Part shown: in pieces, positions 53,200 through 64,000 of the stretch
Layout of the letters: every line of letters starts with the position of its first letter
Position numbering within the stretch: position 1 is the stretch's first letter
Source of the DNA: Allodiplogaster sudhausi
Lineage: Eukaryota; Nematoda; Chromadorea; Rhabditida; Diplogasteridae
Assembly (NCBI GenBank): GCA_945643635.1
Contig: CALZFC010000087.1
Span: 967,501 to 1,031,500, forward strand
DNA length: 64,000 nucleotides
Reading direction: 5' to 3'
Notes under the pieces: model-generated
The model's database searches: none
Seen by the model: the letters and a program-made list of their open reading frames with translations, nothing else
What the model was told of the DNA's origin: nothing
Position numbers and translations under genes: made by a program

Positions 53200-56070
53200 T
53201 TAAGACATCAAAGCTGTCCTTTGTTGGAGGGCGGTGAACTGGTGAATGAAATCTTCAGTTAATCCAGGCTGTAGTGAAAGTAGAGCTCTCTTATGAACTG
53301 AAGCCACTTCCAGGGGTCTGTTTTGCTGGAGAAGCCACTGCGCCCGTTTTAGCCACAACGCAATCGAGGACGATGACACATCAAGCACTGCCGTTTCGAG
53401 AACCTTTCCCTCCAGGGATGGAAAAGGATGCAGAAAAGAGGAAGCAGAGAGGTAGAAGGACTCCCTGCAAAGGGAAGAACTTAAGAACAGGAATCGGGTA
53501 CACACTCACGTGTTCGGCTGCAACTGCAGAAGGGGAAGGAGTTGAGTCTCCAGTTGCTGCTCGCTAATCTGACCTTGCTCTGCCAGAGACACCAAGTACT
53601 CCACTCTCAATGCCTTCAACTCACCGCGCACTTCTCCTGTTGCTCGATCGATGCTCCGCTTGAATGTCTAAATATTTATCCATTAACCTTAAATGCACAG
53701 AAGACAGATGTCGTCGTGTAATAAAAGTTGAAATCTCACAACCTTTTCAATATGCTGCGGCAGACGTGCAATCGTAAAATCAATTAGAAACTTATACAGC
53801 TCCAGGGAGTTCTTTGCATCGACCTATTAGTGAAACAATAAACAGTGTTTAAATACCATATTACTACAACGATTTTTGGGAAGCTCCAGCACCAAAAAAG
53901 GGATTAACCTGTTGAATTGCGGAGTTGATTTTCTTAATAAATGCGGCAACATCGGAAGCGTCAGGTACATCGCCGAGTTCTTCTTCTTCTTTTTCCAAGA
54001 GAACCATCCACAAATCAGCCTTCCGCGGCCATTGCTTAAAAAATGAATACGGCAACAAAACATAAAACAAACCAATCAGCACTGCAACTTTTAAAAGAAT
54101 GTAAAAATACCTTAATTGCACTTCTCAGAGTTTCCGTATGGAAGAAGACTCCGGGCATGGCAAGCAAACGGTCGAATTCCTCCTCGGATGCCTCGCCACA
54201 CTTAAGAAGTTCTTGGAGTTGCTCGCGAACTCGCAGAAGACACAACGCATCTGCAAAGCAGAAGTTGAAAGAGGGAGGCCATGAATCACTTCATCCATCT
54301 CACCATCCGTTTCCTTATCGCACAGAGAAATGAAGAATCTTCTAACAGAAGCTGAGGGATTTCTCTCAAGCGCCGAATCCATAACGTCAACAACACTCTA
54401 CAATCAAACATTAATTGGAACTCTCATGAGTTATTACGATTCCTACAACGGCAAGCAGGAACTGCATAGGATGAAGTCATTAGTGGCGTTATTCTTTCGT
54501 TCTTAAGAATGTGCAAAGTACGAGTCAGAGATATAAAGAAACGAGCCTCGCCAGCCGATCTTCTCTTGAAAAACTCTAGCTTCCATGAGGCTTCTTCCCC
54601 TCGCATCTTCAACATCTCCTCGAGCATTTCCGTGATTCTCTGGCTGACCTCACCGTACTCGTGAGAACACTCCCACAGAGAAAGAAGAAGGTCTCAAAGT
54701 CAGAAATCCATCATAATCACCGAAAGAAATGTAAGATATTTAGACATGAAAAAAAACTAATTCGTACCAGCTTCCTGCTCAGGTAGATTGAGATGGAAAT
54801 GAGCAACGGCTTGTTCCACGACGACCTCGGCCACCTTGAGTTGCAGAATGACGTCATCTGATGGCTTGGCAACCTCGGCGGGCCGAGAAGCCTCACCTTC
54901 GGAACCCCCTTCATCATCCGCAGCCTCACCCTTCCTCTTCCCCAGAAGAACATCTTGCCGATCCCGCAGCCGCTTCACATAACCGATCTAAGTTATTAAA
55001 TATTTCACAGGAAGAAATAAAAGGCCCAACAGACGAACTTTTCACTGCAAAGATCGGAAAGGCTCTAAATTTTGGAGGCAAATAGTAAATCAGTCGTAGA
55101 ATGCAAACATAGCTTAAAAACTGAGTGCCAGCATCTTCATTCATCCTTCCTTGTGAAAAATTGTGATCTCAAGAATCAACATGTAATAGAATATATATGC
55201 TATTTTTTAGCACAAATTATACGACGAACAAAGCACGAAAAACTCTCCCTCACTCATTCTTCCTCGGATTTTTGGGCGAGCCATTTTAAGATATGTATGA
55301 AAAGGCACCTCAACACGGAGGAGTGTCTCCCACACGCGGATGATGCCAGGAAACGTCCGAAGAGCAAGCTGCAGGACATGTCTCGCATTGTCAATGCTTG
55401 CATTCTTGAAGAATTCAAAGAGCGCCGAATCCACGCGAAGTTCCACACAATGTGGATGCATCTAAAACGAGACATTCTAGACATCGCGTGAACACAATTT
55501 ATAGATCAAAAAATTTTAAGGTTTAAAGATTACCTGGATGGCATAAACATAGGCCTTCGACGTCTGACTTTTCATGTTCTGCATCTCAGCAAACTTGATG
55601 TACATCTTCCAATAGTCTATCTCGCCCTGTAACATCGTCTTGTTAACCACTTAAAGAATGAAATGCTTCTATCAAGTTTATAATTCTGAAACATGGAATA
55701 TTGGCCACACCTTAAATCTTTCGCAAAGATGTCGATAAATACTGCACGCCTTGAGTTGAAGGGTGCGTTCTATCTTCTTTTTCTTGAAATGATATTCGCG
55801 AGCGCTTCGCCGAACATGAATCAGTTGCAGCAAGTCGCAGAGGTAGTTAGCGTAGTTTACGAAGTCTTCCGGCCGTTTCGACTAAACCAATCAAACTAAA
55901 TGGCAATGACAACAAATCGAGCAACCCACCCGTTTCTGAAGCTTGTAGTCATGCCTTCGGCAATGCTTGACAAGGGACGAGACTTCCTTCTTCTTGAGCA
56001 ACTGTGTGCTTCGTAGCAACTCGAAGACGGAGAGGAGTTGCTCCAGCGACTTCTCCACGAACTCAGCCAT
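53200..56070 (-). CDS. UTP6: UTP6, U3 snoRNA-associated SSU processome protein
   Basis: Nucleolar component of the small-subunit processome (UTP-B), needed for 18S rRNA maturation. Minus-strand exons run from the ATG at 56070 (MAEFVEKSLEQLLSVFELL) to the stop at 53200. The N-terminal block is conserved: LLKKKEVSSLVKHCRRHDYK, LQKR, then RPKDFVNYANYLCDLLQL (about 55880-55810), FKKKKIERTLQLKA (near 55770-55730) and EIDYWKMYIKFAEMQ (near 55620-55580). HAT (half-a-TPR) helices follow, for example ARHVLQLALRTFPGIIRVWE (near 55390-55330), GYVKRLRDRQDVLLGKR (near 54980-54930), VVVEQAVAHFHLNLPEQEA, SHEYGEVSQRITEMLEEM (near 54660-54600), WPRKADLWMVLLEKEEEEL (near 54030-53970), then LYKFLIDFTIARLP and a final exon near 53470-53200. 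The order matches UTP6. Acidic, Ala/Glu-rich DDEGGSEGEASRP is an insert. It converges on the Hippo kinase gene and is divergent from the QUA-1-like gene. Confidence 0.9.
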
Positions 56071-56704
56071 TCACCCACTCAATAACCTCAATAACACAAT
56101 ATGGTAATATTCTACAACCAATTTTGAAAATTTATGATCCTCCTCTGGTAAAAAGTGAATGGTCCAATTCCCCACGAGGTAATGGAGAAATGATGCAAAA
56201 CTTGCAATATTTCGCAGAAATGGTTCATTAATGGTAGGACGAGTATCAGTAAACTAGTAGTCTTGCGCCATTAATTGGCCAAAACACGGGGATACTTGTC
56301 CATTACCATTTATTTGTCATTCGCTTTTCACCAGAGTCTTCATTTCGGTTGAGAATTTTTAAATAACACTATTCACTTCGCCAAGTTCGTTAATAAATTG
56401 TACCAAAACACCCTTGATATTTCACACAAGTACATATCGACTTTTTTTAGAGATAATTAATTTTTTTTTAGTTTACGTGTGTAGCCGGAGACTTCCGATC
56501 ATTTCAAATTGCTCCAATATTATATTATAAGCAATGTGTTGAATAAGGTTCCAAAGAGATACATAATTGGTTGTTATTTCGACAGGAATCAGAGTACTCT
56601 CTAGAGTGATACCTTGGGCGGGATTGAGAGAGCCCTTCCGGCTATAAGAGAGAGTAAAGAAAGAGGAAACGAGGAGGAAGGATGAGTGAACGGGATTGGC
56701 TGGG
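56071..56704. promoter_or_regulatory. Putative shared 5' region of divergent UTP6 and QUA-1-like genes
   Basis: 634 bp of AT-rich DNA between two divergent ATG codons, with runs of T and A near 56440-56470. No coding frame or named motif is evident. Promoter function is inferred from geometry. Confidence 0.35.
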
Positions 56705-57719
56705 ATGAGTGCAGGAGTGGGCTGGTCGGTCCTCCTTCTTCCTTCTCTTCTCCTTCCTCTTGGCCGCGCATCGTTCTGTGGAGTCAATGGAGTCCCCTTC
56801 AGTCTCGAAATCCTTCCATCCGGTACAATTACTCCTATTTTCTTTAGGATTTTATTGGTATTATTTTAAAATAATACTTTTGGTGTCATCAAAACAACGA
56901 ATCATTAGCCAGCTCTTTCATCGCTTGCATACTGGCATTGCTGATAGAGAGTGAGAGAGAGAAGTAATGCAGGGAGTCCTGTTCTGGGCTGTGCTCAGCC
57001 TTCCTGCGTTGCCCTAGCCGAGGGAGATGACGATTCTGTCTTCGAGACTGATTCGAGTGGCCAATACGATGGATACTTCCGAGATGAAGAGAGATCAAGT
57101 CATCTCCAAGCTAACAAATCCAAATCGGTCCGTTCACTACCGAAACATCCGGTTCATTTTATGTTTTCGACCGCAGATTTGCGCTGGATCCTTCGATGAA
57201 ACTTCGTGTCCTAAGAAGAACCAGTGGGTTGGGGGCATCGAATTCAACGAGGATTCTACTGAAGAATCGTTAGCTTCAATACTAACTATTTATCATAAAG
57301 ATGATAATAATCAGGAGAATCAAATAATAGACCAACAGCGAAAGATTGGTATTACTACTGTATAATGAATTGAGGCTGTTCTTGCAATGCTGCACCTTCG
57401 AGGGACTCCGCTTCTCCCAGGATGTTGGAGTGACGACTATCACAGCAGGAGAAGCAGTGACTGGAGGAGAGGTCTCTTCCCATTTTGGATAGAGAAGAAA
57501 TGAGAATTTCGTGTTTCAACAGGTAATTCGAGAAGGTCGACAGATCTCATTCGACGTCATTGCGAATGTTAGAAGGGTGATGAACATGGAAGGAGGAGGA
57601 AGGTGAGGAAACTGAGGCGAGAGTCAGAGAAAGAGTGTGGCAGCGAGTAGAAGGAGAAGGCAGAGAGTGGCAGCGAGGACTAGGCTATCAGAGATCGAGA
57701 GAGATTTATAGAGAGAGAA

Positions 57720-57759
<40 letters not shown>

Positions 57760-59084
57760 GAGAGAACGGGAATCAGAGTAGGTGGGTGAAAGAGTTGGCG
57801 AAAGCAAAGGAAAATGAAAGCCGTTAACTTTCCTGACACTTTCTCTCTCACTAAATTGATTGAGAAATATAATCTGATTTGTCGTCCTGTTTCAAACTGG
57901 GTCATTGCTCTGGTCCACGCTTGCGGTGGACAATTCACTTCCCCGGGGCATTTCGGAAAAGGGCGGAAAATGAACAGAGAAATAGCGGTTATTGCATCCA
58001 AGAGATACTATCAAGACATATAAACGAAAAAAAAATACTCTAAAAAAATTTCTGCAGGATAACGTATGAAGTGACTGTGAGAAGAATGAACTGCTTGCCA
58101 GATCCTCCTGAAGTTCAAGTTCCTTGTGAGTCTTCCGCTCTTGTTTTTCATATTTCTGCAAATTCCCAGTTAATTGTTGTTTGTTGCAAAAATGGAGAGA
58201 CATACGGTAGGAGAATTGAGATTTATTTAGATGACGAAGATGTGATAGCGGAGATGGAGAGAGTCCTCGCACAGAAAACTAACCGGCCCATTTCCAAAGA
58301 GGACAGCGATGGAGTCTCTTTCTTCCTTCATAACAAACCACCCAAGCACACTCATCATCAGTCGTTAGTTTCTCTGCTTCTCTCTCTCTCTCTATCTTTC
58401 TCTCTCTCCCCTCTCTGCTTCATTCTAAGTTGGTTGCATTGCAGCAAGCGTGTCCATCCGGAGCACTCTCCTGGCCATCGAAGTGTGTTCGGCACCCCGA
58501 CACTGTCAGCCTCTGGCCACCACCACTCCTCCCACTCTCACTCTTCCTCTCTCCCACGGCGTCAGATCCCCTCTCCTCCTGCCAACCCGGTCTCCCCTCT
58601 CGCTCCCTCGATCTCTTCTGGTCCTCGCTATCAGCCAATCTCTCTCTCCGCTCCTTCTTCTCTGCCCTCCTCTTCTCCTTCCAATGCACAACTAGTACTC
58701 CCCTCTCCCGTATCTCCACCCCCTCCACAAGGTTTCCCCGTTCAGCCTAGCAATGCCAACCCGTCCAATCCCATGTTGACTGGTATGTCCTTGTCACTTC
58801 CATCTATGCCTTCTCCGAATTCATTTGGCATGCCAAATCTCAATCCATTTGCCCTGTTCTCTTCTTCTCAGCAATTCAACCCCTTCGGGAGTATGCCCCT
58901 TCTGTCGATGGCAGCTCCCGGTTTAGAAGAGCGGCCCGTAGTAGTACAGCCACGGATGTCATCAAGAGCCCTCTCTCCCTCTTCCTCTGCTTCTTCAGCT
59001 CTCTCTCCCTCTCCCTCTCTCTCTCCACCTACCTTCCCTTCCCTGTTCGGTCCCTTCACAGGGACTCTTGGGAAGAGAAGATGA
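56705..59084 (+). CDS. qua-1: QUA-1/Warthog-type hedgehog-related secreted protein
   Basis: Secreted protein of the nematode hedgehog-related group (Quahog/Warthog N-domain), involved in cuticle and apical matrix biology in Caenorhabditis. Exons join in phase: 56705-56822, 56973-57127, 57177-57268, 57375-57471, 57523-57602, 58058-58363 and 58445-59084. The N-terminus MSAGVGWSVLLLPSLLLPLG is a signal peptide. The Cys-rich domain follows: FCGVNGVPFSLEILPSG, SPVLGCAQPSCVAL, ICAGSFDETSCPKKNQWVGG, QCCTFEGLRFSQDVGVTT, GEAVTGGEVIREGRQISFDV and TYEVTVRRMNCLPDPPE, close to the Quahog pattern. After about 90 more residues a Pro/Ser/His-rich region runs to the TGA at 59082-59084. No Hog (Hint) autoprocessing domain is found in the window, though full QUA-1 proteins usually have one. 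Alternative splicing past 59084 to exons beyond 64000 is possible. A (GA)n tract lies in the large intron. Confidence 0.9.
57722..57757. repeat. (GA)n microsatellite in QUA-1-like intron
   Basis: A run of about 18 GA dinucleotides within the 455-bp intron between the exons ending at 57602 and starting at 58058. Confidence 0.85.
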
Positions 59085-59228
59085 TGGAGGTACCCAGTCT
59101 TCCCCTTTCTGGTCTCTCTTGCTGCTTTGCATCTCGCATCCTCGTTATCCCCCTATGCCCATCTGCCGAGTAGCAAGAAATGGCCCGCTTCACTGAACAC
59201 TGCGCGTTACCCAACCCTCGTTTTCTTG

Positions 59229-59294
<66 letters not shown>

Positions 59295-59924
59295 TTCTCC
59301 CTCTCTCTCTCCCTCTCTCTCTTTCTCCCTCTCTCTCTCCCTCTCTCTTTAGCTCTTTTCATCGCATTCTCTATTTGATAAGCTGTAATAACCATATTTC
59401 CTCAACCTCTCACTCTATCTTTCTCACTGATATATGCAGGTTTTATCAGGATTTATGAAAGTACTGGTACTCTTATTCGTATTCTACTGTTTTTGGTTGG
59501 CTTCCCACGTCTTCCTTTGAGTCATAATAATTGCCCGAATTCAAGTTTTCTTCAGTGTGAAGCTCTGTTTACGAATATAAAAGATTCATTATGCACCGCA
59601 CACCAAAAGTCCCTTGCCTTCTTTATTCTATGAGATGAGAAGGGAAATGATGAAGAAAAAGGGATGGCACTTCGATTTAATACTTGTAAACTTTTGCTCG
59701 GAATATGTACATATACTTATATGTGAAGGGGCATAAAACAGAAGGAAAGTTGAGCTCTTCTTGTTTTTTTACTTCTGGCAAGCCTGTGCGAAAAGAAACA
59801 AAAGCTGAGACAAATTCTCGCCGTTGTCTTGGTTACCGTAGTCCTTCAGGAACACTTCTTTTTGAGAACCCCCCCATGGCACCCTAGTGAATATCAAAGT
59901 GAGCTGCTGGGACTGAGAGAGAGT

Positions 59925-59969
<45 letters not shown>

Positions 59970-60696
59970 GAGAGAGAGAGATGGAGAGAAAGAGTGCCGT
60001 GTACAATTCTAGGGTACATAGAAAGAAGCAAGGAAGTTTGTATATCAGATCGAGAAGGAGAAATGAAAGAAGGGGAGAGAATACATGCATAGATGAGAAA
60101 AGAAACATTTGTGTCAACCGCGGTCTCTTCTGCTCCCCATAATGGCCTGATTCATTGTCCCAGCGGGGATCTGGTTGGCAAAGTTGGCAAATCCTCTCTC
60201 TTATCATTCCGAAACTGCATTTAGAACCACTGTCATGTAAATATTCTGCATATGACACAGGCTTAGTTGCTACACAGGGGTACTTATGCTTATCGTTAGT
60301 TAGATACTTTCCTTCCTTCTTTTTTTTCCTAGAAAAAAAGCCACTACATACATACAACATATGTACGTTACATATCCCTTTCATTCTTTCTTTCTTTTAC
60401 CTCGTTCTTTTCCCCTTCATAGCACAGATCTCTTTAAACCTCTCCTGCCTACTCTTCTCCATCAGTGCAATAATAGTATTCGCATCTAAAGATAGAAAGC
60501 TCTTGACTAAGAGAGAGAAATCAATGCGATGGAAGTGTCCTAGCTGGCTACTGCCTTTCTCCTCCCTCTAGCAAAGGAAGGATGGCAGATGTCTCTGCCC
60601 TCCCTCCCTCTCCTAACCCCCCCCCCCTCTTCTTTACCTCATCTCTTCTTTCTCGCACAATCGAAATGTGCATACGTGCTGGTCAGCACTTACATC
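59085..60696. other. Gene-poor stretch with (CT)n and (GA)n tracts
   Basis: It holds a (CT)n tract with CCT and CTTT steps at about 59231-59349, a (GA)n tract at about 59932-59990, and AT-rich DNA. No supported gene. It is either downstream of the QUA-1-like gene or a large intron of it. Confidence 0.55.
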
Positions 60697-61168
60697 CAGA
60701 GATGGTAAATGGCCCAAAAATTTTGGGCCGGCCCGGCCCGTCGGGCCCAAGGTCTGGGCCGGCCCGGCCCGAACCATTTCCGGGTCCTAGAATTTTGGGC
60801 CCGGCCCGGCCCGGCCCGGCCCGTGGGCCCCTTTGAGCCCGATTTTCAAAAAAATTCTGGGAAAAAAGTCCGAAGTGTTTTGAAATTCAGAATTTTTCAT
60901 GCTCGTGCTTCGAATATTCATTTTAATGTATAGAAAAAGACTTTTAGGGGGAAAAATAAACAAATGAAGAAACGTTTTGCTCTTGCCACCAGTCGTCCTG
61001 ACTGGACGACATTGTGTGCTTATCGGGCCCAAACGGGCTCACGGGCCCATCCAACTTTTTTGGGCCCGGCCCGGCCCGGCCCGGGGCCCTGGGAAATTGG
61101 GCCGGCCCGGCCCGCGGGCCCGCCAGGGCCGGGCCGGGCCGGGCCGGGCAGGGCCGTTACCATCTCTG
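60697..61168. mobile_element. hAT-type MITE, copy 2 (472 bp)
   Basis: Same element as 21624-22054, in the same orientation. The ends are CAGAGATGGTAA and its complement. It is flanked by a perfect 8-bp duplication, cttacatc, at 60689-60696 and 61169-61176, different from copy 1, which proves independent insertion. The AT-rich core is nearly identical to copy 1. Copy 2 carries about 40 bp more of the GGCCC-type repeat in its arms and lacks an aacaatg-like segment in the core. No transposase is encoded. Confidence 0.94.
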
Positions 61169-61953
61169 CTTACATCAGCATAATTTTTACAATCCCATTG
61201 CCACCATACCGTATCTCCGATTGTAAGGGAACTAAAAGAAGTGATATGTAATTGTGCATTTGTTCCTTTACTCTCGAATGCAAAAGCCATCGGATCTCGT
61301 TTGAAATATGTAGCTGCCAATTTTGCTTGCTTTTCTGAGGAAAATAGAACATGCTCGCATACAAGAAAAATGGACTTAGTGATGTCGGCAATTTATAACT
61401 CTTCTTTTCCGGGGTTTTGCTGTCTTGTCACCTCTCTCTATTGGAAATGTATTAATCTGCTGCAAAGATTTCTAAAAGTTTAACTCTATCCTTTCCACTA
61501 CCATATCCATTAAATCCCATTTATCGCTTTCTTGCACGATTCATGTGTCGCTTCTGTCCCGACATGAAAGACATGCAAATGGCACTATTCGCGAGAGAAA
61601 AGAGAAGCTGGAAAGAGAATGAAGGAAAAAGAGAAAGAGTGAGAGGGAGCGAGAGAGAGGAAGAGTGAGAGAGCGAGAAACACAAAGAGATAGAGAGAGC
61701 TAAAGAGATGAGCAGAAAGGGCAGGCAAGGAAGTATGGAACGAGAAATTGTGCGGTAAAAGAGAAAGAAGGGGAAACAGAAGAAGATGAGCGGCGAAACC
61801 ATGGGTGGAAGGGAGAGAGAGAGACAGAGCGGGAGAGATACAGAGAAAGAGAGAGAGAACGAAACAGATAATGAGAGAGCGAAGAAGACAGTTAAAGTCA
61901 GAGAAGCAGAGGGTGAGAGGGAGAGGGATAGGGAGAGAGATAGATAGACAGAC

Positions 61954-62000
<47 letters not shown>

Positions 62001-62347
62001 TGGGGCCGGCTGCGACAATTGAAGTGGTGGTAACGGGCCCGTTGAAAATGTAGAAGACTGCGTGCTAGCGAAAGGGTGTAAGAGCAAGAGGGGAAAAGAG
62101 GAAGAGGGGAAAAGAGAGAGAAGAGGAAACACAGAGAGAGAGAGAGATTGAGAGATTGTGAGAGAGAAGGAGAGAGGGCGGAAGAGAAAGAGAGAGAGAG
62201 ATGAGCTACATATATCCAATGCCGTCCACGCCAATCTACAGCGTCAATTTGAATTCTCTTTTCCCTAACCCTTCGGTGTGTTTACAGGCTTGTATTACCT
62301 GGATTTATTCAGATCTGCATTGACAACTCTATAAATTGTACCATAAC

Positions 62348-62391
<44 letters not shown>

Positions 62392-62757
62392 GAGAAAAAA
62401 GGGAAAGGGAGGGAGCTAGAAAATGAGAGAGAGATTTAGACTTAGAGAGAGAGAGAGAAAAGAAGAAAGAGGGAAGAGGATAGAGATAAAGGTGTAAGAG
62501 GAAGAATTAGCAGATAAAACTGAGAGTGCATAGAAAAAAGGAGAGGCCTAAAGAAGCCAAGTAAAAAGATTCCGAAAAAGAAAGAGAAAATGAAGGAATA
62601 TGGGATATGATGCGAATCCTTCCGGGAGCTCATAAGAATGCATTGTCGGCTGTTTGGCGGTTGGTTTTCATTTTCTAGCTCCGTTTTCTCATTTCTTTAT
62701 CCTCATTCATTCATGAGAGAAATTGTCTTTCAAGCTTTGCTCTCCCTCACTTCTCCG

Positions 62758-62802
<45 letters not shown>

Positions 62803-63330
62803 TTCTTTCTTAGGCTACATGGCAACCGAGATACGGATACAAAATTCAATATTGCCCATGGCAGATACGCTGACCATGAGTAAAGAAGTTCATTCAATAC
62901 TTGCTTAATTTTTTCTCCATGTGATTCTCGCACTCTCGCAACGTATTTTTAATATGCTGAAATTCCAAAGTCCCCCCCCCCCCGTTTTTATCAGATCATT
63001 CAGATTCACATGTGAGAGAGAGAGAGAGAGCGAGAGAGAGAGAGAGAGAAAGAGAGAGGAATGAGCGAGAGAATATGTTTAATGGCAGTTAGCAACTAAT
63101 AGATGGCATTTGCTCTTCAATTGTATATAAGTTCCCCTCCCCCATTTCATTTATATTTTTCTATAACGTAATAGTTTCACCCCAAGCGACTTTCAAAATC
63201 ATTCTGAATTTCTCATAATTAACCTTTTTGAAGTCAGCCTAAATTACTGCAGTTTTCATTTGCTTCTTTCTAAAATAGCGCTTTGATTCTATCCCCCTTC
63301 ACTCTTCACTCGTTCACTCTCTTTCCCTGT
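61169..63330. other. Gene-poor stretch dominated by purine simple repeats
   Basis: Mixed GA-rich DNA from about 61600 to 62200, including a (GATA)/(GACA) run near 61938-61970 and a GA run to 61998. Further tracts are (GA)n at about 62350-62388, (CT)n at 62760-62797, poly-C near 62972-62984 and (GA)n at about 63014-63058. Frames here are low complexity. No gene is supported. Confidence 0.6.
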
Positions 63331-63445
63331 CTGTCTCTCTCCCTCGCTGTCTGTCTCTTTCTCTGTCTGTCTCTCTCCCTCGCTGTCTGTCTGTCTCTTT
63401 CTCTGTCTGTCTCTCTCCCTCGCTGTTCTGTCTCTTTCTCTGTTG
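63330..63445. repeat. Degenerate CT-rich tandem repeat
   Basis: About three copies of a block reading ctctctccctcgctgtctgt followed by ctctttctctgtctgt, a pyrimidine-rich minisatellite. Confidence 0.75.
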
Positions 63446-63469
63446 TTCCCTATCCCCACATCGTCCCAG

Positions 63470-63511
63470 TCTCCTCCCTCTCAAACTTCACCTGCCAGGG
63501 TTGACTCCTTG
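63470..63511 (+). CDS. Candidate 42-nt exon (Ser/Pro-rich)
   Basis: A short plus-strand segment lies between a pyrimidine tract ending cccag and a GTGAGC donor. It encodes SPPSQTSPARVDSL in frame and is a multiple of three. Its composition resembles the Ser/Pro-rich tail of the QUA-1-like protein 4.4 kb upstream, so it could be a further exon of that gene. Support is weak. Confidence 0.2.
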
Positions 63512-63611
63512 GTGAGCTCCACCTCTTCTATTATGCATTTCGTGGTGAGACTGAAATGTGAAAGTGAGTGGAAGATTTCAGCATGTCGCACTGGACATGC
63601 CTGTCCTTCTG

Positions 63612-63854
63612 TCCACTGAGTAGTTCTCTTTCTCTGTCTTCTCTGTCCTTCTCAACTGAGTAGTTCTCTTTCTCTGTCTTCTCTGTCCCTCTCAACTGAG
63701 TAGTTCTCTTTCTCTGTCTTCTCTGTCCCTCTCAACTGAGTAGTTCTCTTTCTCTGTCTTCTCTGTCCCTCTCAACTGAGTAGTTCTCTTTCTCTGTCTT
63801 CTCTGTCCCTCTCAACTGAGTAGTTCTCTTTCTCTGTCTTCTCTGTCCCTCTCC
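63612..63854. repeat. 40-bp minisatellite, about six copies
   Basis: A unit beginning actgagtagttctctttctc and followed by tgtcttctctgtccctctca repeats every 40 bp (for example at 63655, 63695, 63735, 63775 and 63815). Copies differ by very few bases, so the expansion is recent. Confidence 0.93.
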
Positions 63855-64000
63855 CACTTCCTTTCTCTTCGCCCTATTCTCGTGCCCTGTTCTTTTTCAT
63901 GTACATTCCTTGTTCTTTTGTCTCATAGTGCCCAGTTCGTAATTGACCTCGAAATGAACTGGAGTTGTCTGCGTTGACTTGAGATCTAGAAAGCGCTTCC

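Overview
The window reads as nuclear DNA of a nematode. The evidence is a gene for a Quahog/Warthog (QUA-1-type) hedgehog-related protein, a family known from nematodes, together with many short introns (mostly about 45-130 bp) and closely packed genes on both strands. I cannot name the species. Acceptor sites are more varied than the strict TTTCAG type of Caenorhabditis, so a non-Caenorhabditis lineage seems likely (inference).

Layout. Bases 1 to about 19373 are one uninterrupted tandem satellite with a 59-bp monomer. Its right edge lies inside an exon of an ABL tyrosine kinase gene on the minus strand (exons at 19354-20781: SH3, SH2 and the start of the kinase N-lobe). Part of the monomer is a copy of that exon's end plus its splice donor. 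Bases 20.8-27.5 kb are gene-poor: purine/pyrimidine microsatellites, one hAT-type MITE with an 8-bp target duplication, and one candidate exon.

From 27.5 to 59.1 kb there is a compact block of ten genes: GCN2 eIF2alpha kinase (minus), a WDR89-like WD40 protein (plus), a class I histone deacetylase (minus), PUS1-type tRNA pseudouridine synthase (minus), KIN17 (plus), the parvulin PIN4 (plus), a GPALPP1-like protein (minus), a Hippo/MST kinase with SARAH domain (plus), the SSU-processome protein UTP6 (minus) and the QUA-1-like secreted protein (plus). Several pairs are divergent with short shared 5' regions (GCN2/WDR89, PUS1/KIN17, UTP6/QUA-1). KIN17 and PIN4 are head-to-tail, 179 bp apart. Bases 59.1-64 kb return to simple repeats, a second copy of the same MITE and a 40-bp minisatellite.

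The genes form no single pathway. They are housekeeping and signalling genes: translation control, chromatin, RNA modification, ribosome assembly, growth control and cuticle/secreted proteins. The most unusual item is the satellite that appears to have grown from an exon-intron boundary of ABL. Gene models were assembled by hand from homology and splice phase. Exon ends given to the base were checked for phase; others are approximate.
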